A stretch of 13,748 nucleotides of DNA from JASLQO01 sp002327525 (lineage in GTDB: Bacteria > Pseudomonadota > Gammaproteobacteria > Pseudomonadales > Azotimanducaceae), in assembly GCA_030744435.1 (NCBI GenBank), contig JASLQO010000021.1, positions 1 through 13,748 on the forward strand, written 5' to 3'. Positions 13,207 through 13,748 of this stretch are shown here, one piece after another. The position numbers and the translations under genes are program-made. How positions within the stretch are numbered: position 1 is the stretch's first letter; each line of letters starts with the position of its first letter. The notes below the pieces were generated by a model. It was not told where the DNA came from and did no database searches. It worked only from the letters and a program-made list of their open reading frames with translations.

Positions 13207-13220
13207 GCTCACGCGTGAGC
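13207..13220. promoter_or_regulatory. 14-bp perfect palindrome next to repeat D
   Basis: GCTCACGCGTGAGC is its own reverse complement and starts 6 bp after the end of repeat D. Perfect palindromes of this length are often dimeric protein-binding sites, but no partner regulator is encoded in the window and the partial match at 12961-12969 is not palindromic. A role as an operator is only a possibility. Confidence 0.3.
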
Positions 13221-13316
13221 GGCGGCCCCGATAAAAATATCATTTAAATCAGTAGGTTATAAATTCAGCTGCCATTGCGACGCGGCACTTCTCGCATCGA
13301 GTGTTTTTGGGGCATT

Positions 13317-13457
13317 ATGCGCAACACCTTTCATCTCAATTCTTACGCTGATTGGAGCGCCAGTAAGAGAGAAAAGCCAGCAAGTGCAGAAGAAGGCCCA
13401 CTACATGACAAGCTGTCAGCAGCAGAAAAGAAAAAAGTTGTATCAAAAGGAGATTGA
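13317..13457 (+). CDS. Doubtful small ORF, 46 aa
   Basis: The frame from ATG 13317 (GGGG 4 nt upstream as a poor RBS) encodes a 46-aa, highly charged, Lys/Glu-rich protein ending DKLSAAEKKKVVSKGD, with no signal peptide or recognised domain. The same frame opens further upstream at a TTG (13275), less likely because of a possible hairpin near 13285-13308. It ends 63 bp before the next gene on the same strand. It may be a small real gene or the 3' remnant of one. Confidence 0.3.
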   Translation: MRNTFHLNSYADWSASKREKPASAEEGPLHDKLSAAEKKKVVSKGD

Positions 13458-13520
13458 AGAATAATGGTTGATGCAGAGGCTCTTCAGCCCTTGAGATCCG
13501 TTTGTTAAAAAGGAGATTCT

Positions 13521-13748
13521 ATGAAAAAGTTTATTGCCCCTCTGCTTTTATTCTGTTTGCTGACGCCTATCGGCTCTGCTCAATCTCAAGGTGGCGTCAT
13601 CCAAACCCAAATGAGCCTGGATGCCAATTTTGAGATTGACGTTAAAAAGGCTCAGGTGATTGATAATGTGTTAACCGTTGTCTTTGTTTTTAGAAATACT
13701 TCTGGAAGCAAGGCTAAAATCAGCATGCACCCCTCTGAAATATATTAT
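13521..13748 (+). CDS. Secreted protein of unknown function, N-terminal part (cut by window edge)
   Basis: Seventy-six codons are visible. Residues 1-20 form a signal peptide (MKKFIAPLLLFCLLTPIGSA). The mature start contains alternating hydrophobic strands, NFEIDVKKAQVIDNVLTVVF (37-56) and VFRNTSGSKAKISM, which read like a beta-sandwich domain of the kind that follows a signal peptide in periplasmic or surface proteins. The start is well supported by AAAAAGGAG 6 nt upstream of the ATG. The gene is AT-rich like its left neighbour. The family cannot be named without the missing C-terminal part. Confidence 0.75.
   Translation, partial: MKKFIAPLLLFCLLTPIGSAQSQGGVIQTQMSLDANFEIDVKKAQVIDNVLTVVFVFRNTSGSKAKISMHPSEIYY

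Larger units (their letters stand above)
12920..13316. other. Intergenic region around repeat copy D
   Basis: Besides copy D and the palindrome listed separately, the 10-mer TGCTCACGCG occurs at 12960-12969 and again at 13206-13215, bracketing the repeat at a distance. A weak hairpin followed by five T residues (GCACT 13285-13289 with AGTGT 13300-13304, then T-rich to 13308) could be a poor terminator. No gene is evident. Confidence 0.45.

Noticed and set aside
12982..13212. A minus-strand frame through the repeats encoding TDHTAIPNIPFIFPI-like peptides.
   Set aside because: The frame is open across three copies, but copy A has a stop in it and several replacements, and the flanking parts differ in each place; it is explained by the shared repeat sequence.

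Overview
The window looks like an accessory stretch of a bacterial chromosome, most likely a free-living, probably marine, gammaproteobacterium. The basis is the mix of families: a quinohemoprotein dehydrogenase, NAD-type SDRs, an F420/FMN luciferase-like oxidoreductase, a GPH sugar symporter and small secreted proteins. No rRNA or other strong taxonomic marker is present, so this placement is an inference. Base composition is visibly mosaic: positions 640-4370 are GC-rich, 7800-10030 intermediate, and 12350-13748 clearly AT-rich.

Layout. Positions 1-138 hold the 5' end of an IS3-family insertion sequence on the minus strand, with the first 21 codons of OrfA. Positions 139-636 carry no recognisable gene but contain a perfect 19-bp tandem duplication and one doubtful small ORF. 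Positions 637-4366 (+) look like a catabolic operon: a secreted cytochrome c/PQQ beta-propeller dehydrogenase resembling polyvinyl-alcohol dehydrogenase, followed by two related SDRs that overlap by 8 bp. Positions 7613-4473 (-) form a convergent second operon: a membrane-anchored class C beta-lactamase-fold serine hydrolase, a luciferase-like oxidoreductase, and a small ORF that runs into a repeat. Positions 7821-8897 (+) encode a GT4 glycosyltransferase that seems to lack its N-terminus. It converges on a CmoB/DUF1698-like methyltransferase (10032-8989, -). A GPH/MelB-type symporter (11883-10522, -) follows, then a small secreted protein (12497-12919, +), a doubtful 46-aa ORF, and the start of another secreted protein running off the right edge (13521-13748, +).

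The most unusual feature is an interspersed intergenic repeat of about 117 bp. Three copies are nearly identical (B 7676, C 10275, D 13084), one is about 86% identical (A 4385), all in the same orientation. A fifth, strongly diverged and previously inconspicuous copy (E, 12070-12188) lies on the opposite strand. The units have no terminal inverted repeats, no evident target duplications and no convincing coding potential. They contain a short hairpin whose two stem changes between copy A and copies B-D both turn A-U pairs into G-U pairs on the plus-strand RNA. Together they partition the right two thirds of the window into two-gene blocks of 2.6-3.3 kb.

How the genes could work together: the 637-4366 cluster suits periplasmic oxidation of an alcohol or polyol, followed by cytoplasmic NAD-linked oxidation or reduction. 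The hydrolase/luciferase-like pair may process an ester, lactone or ketone, but no substrate can be read from the sequence.
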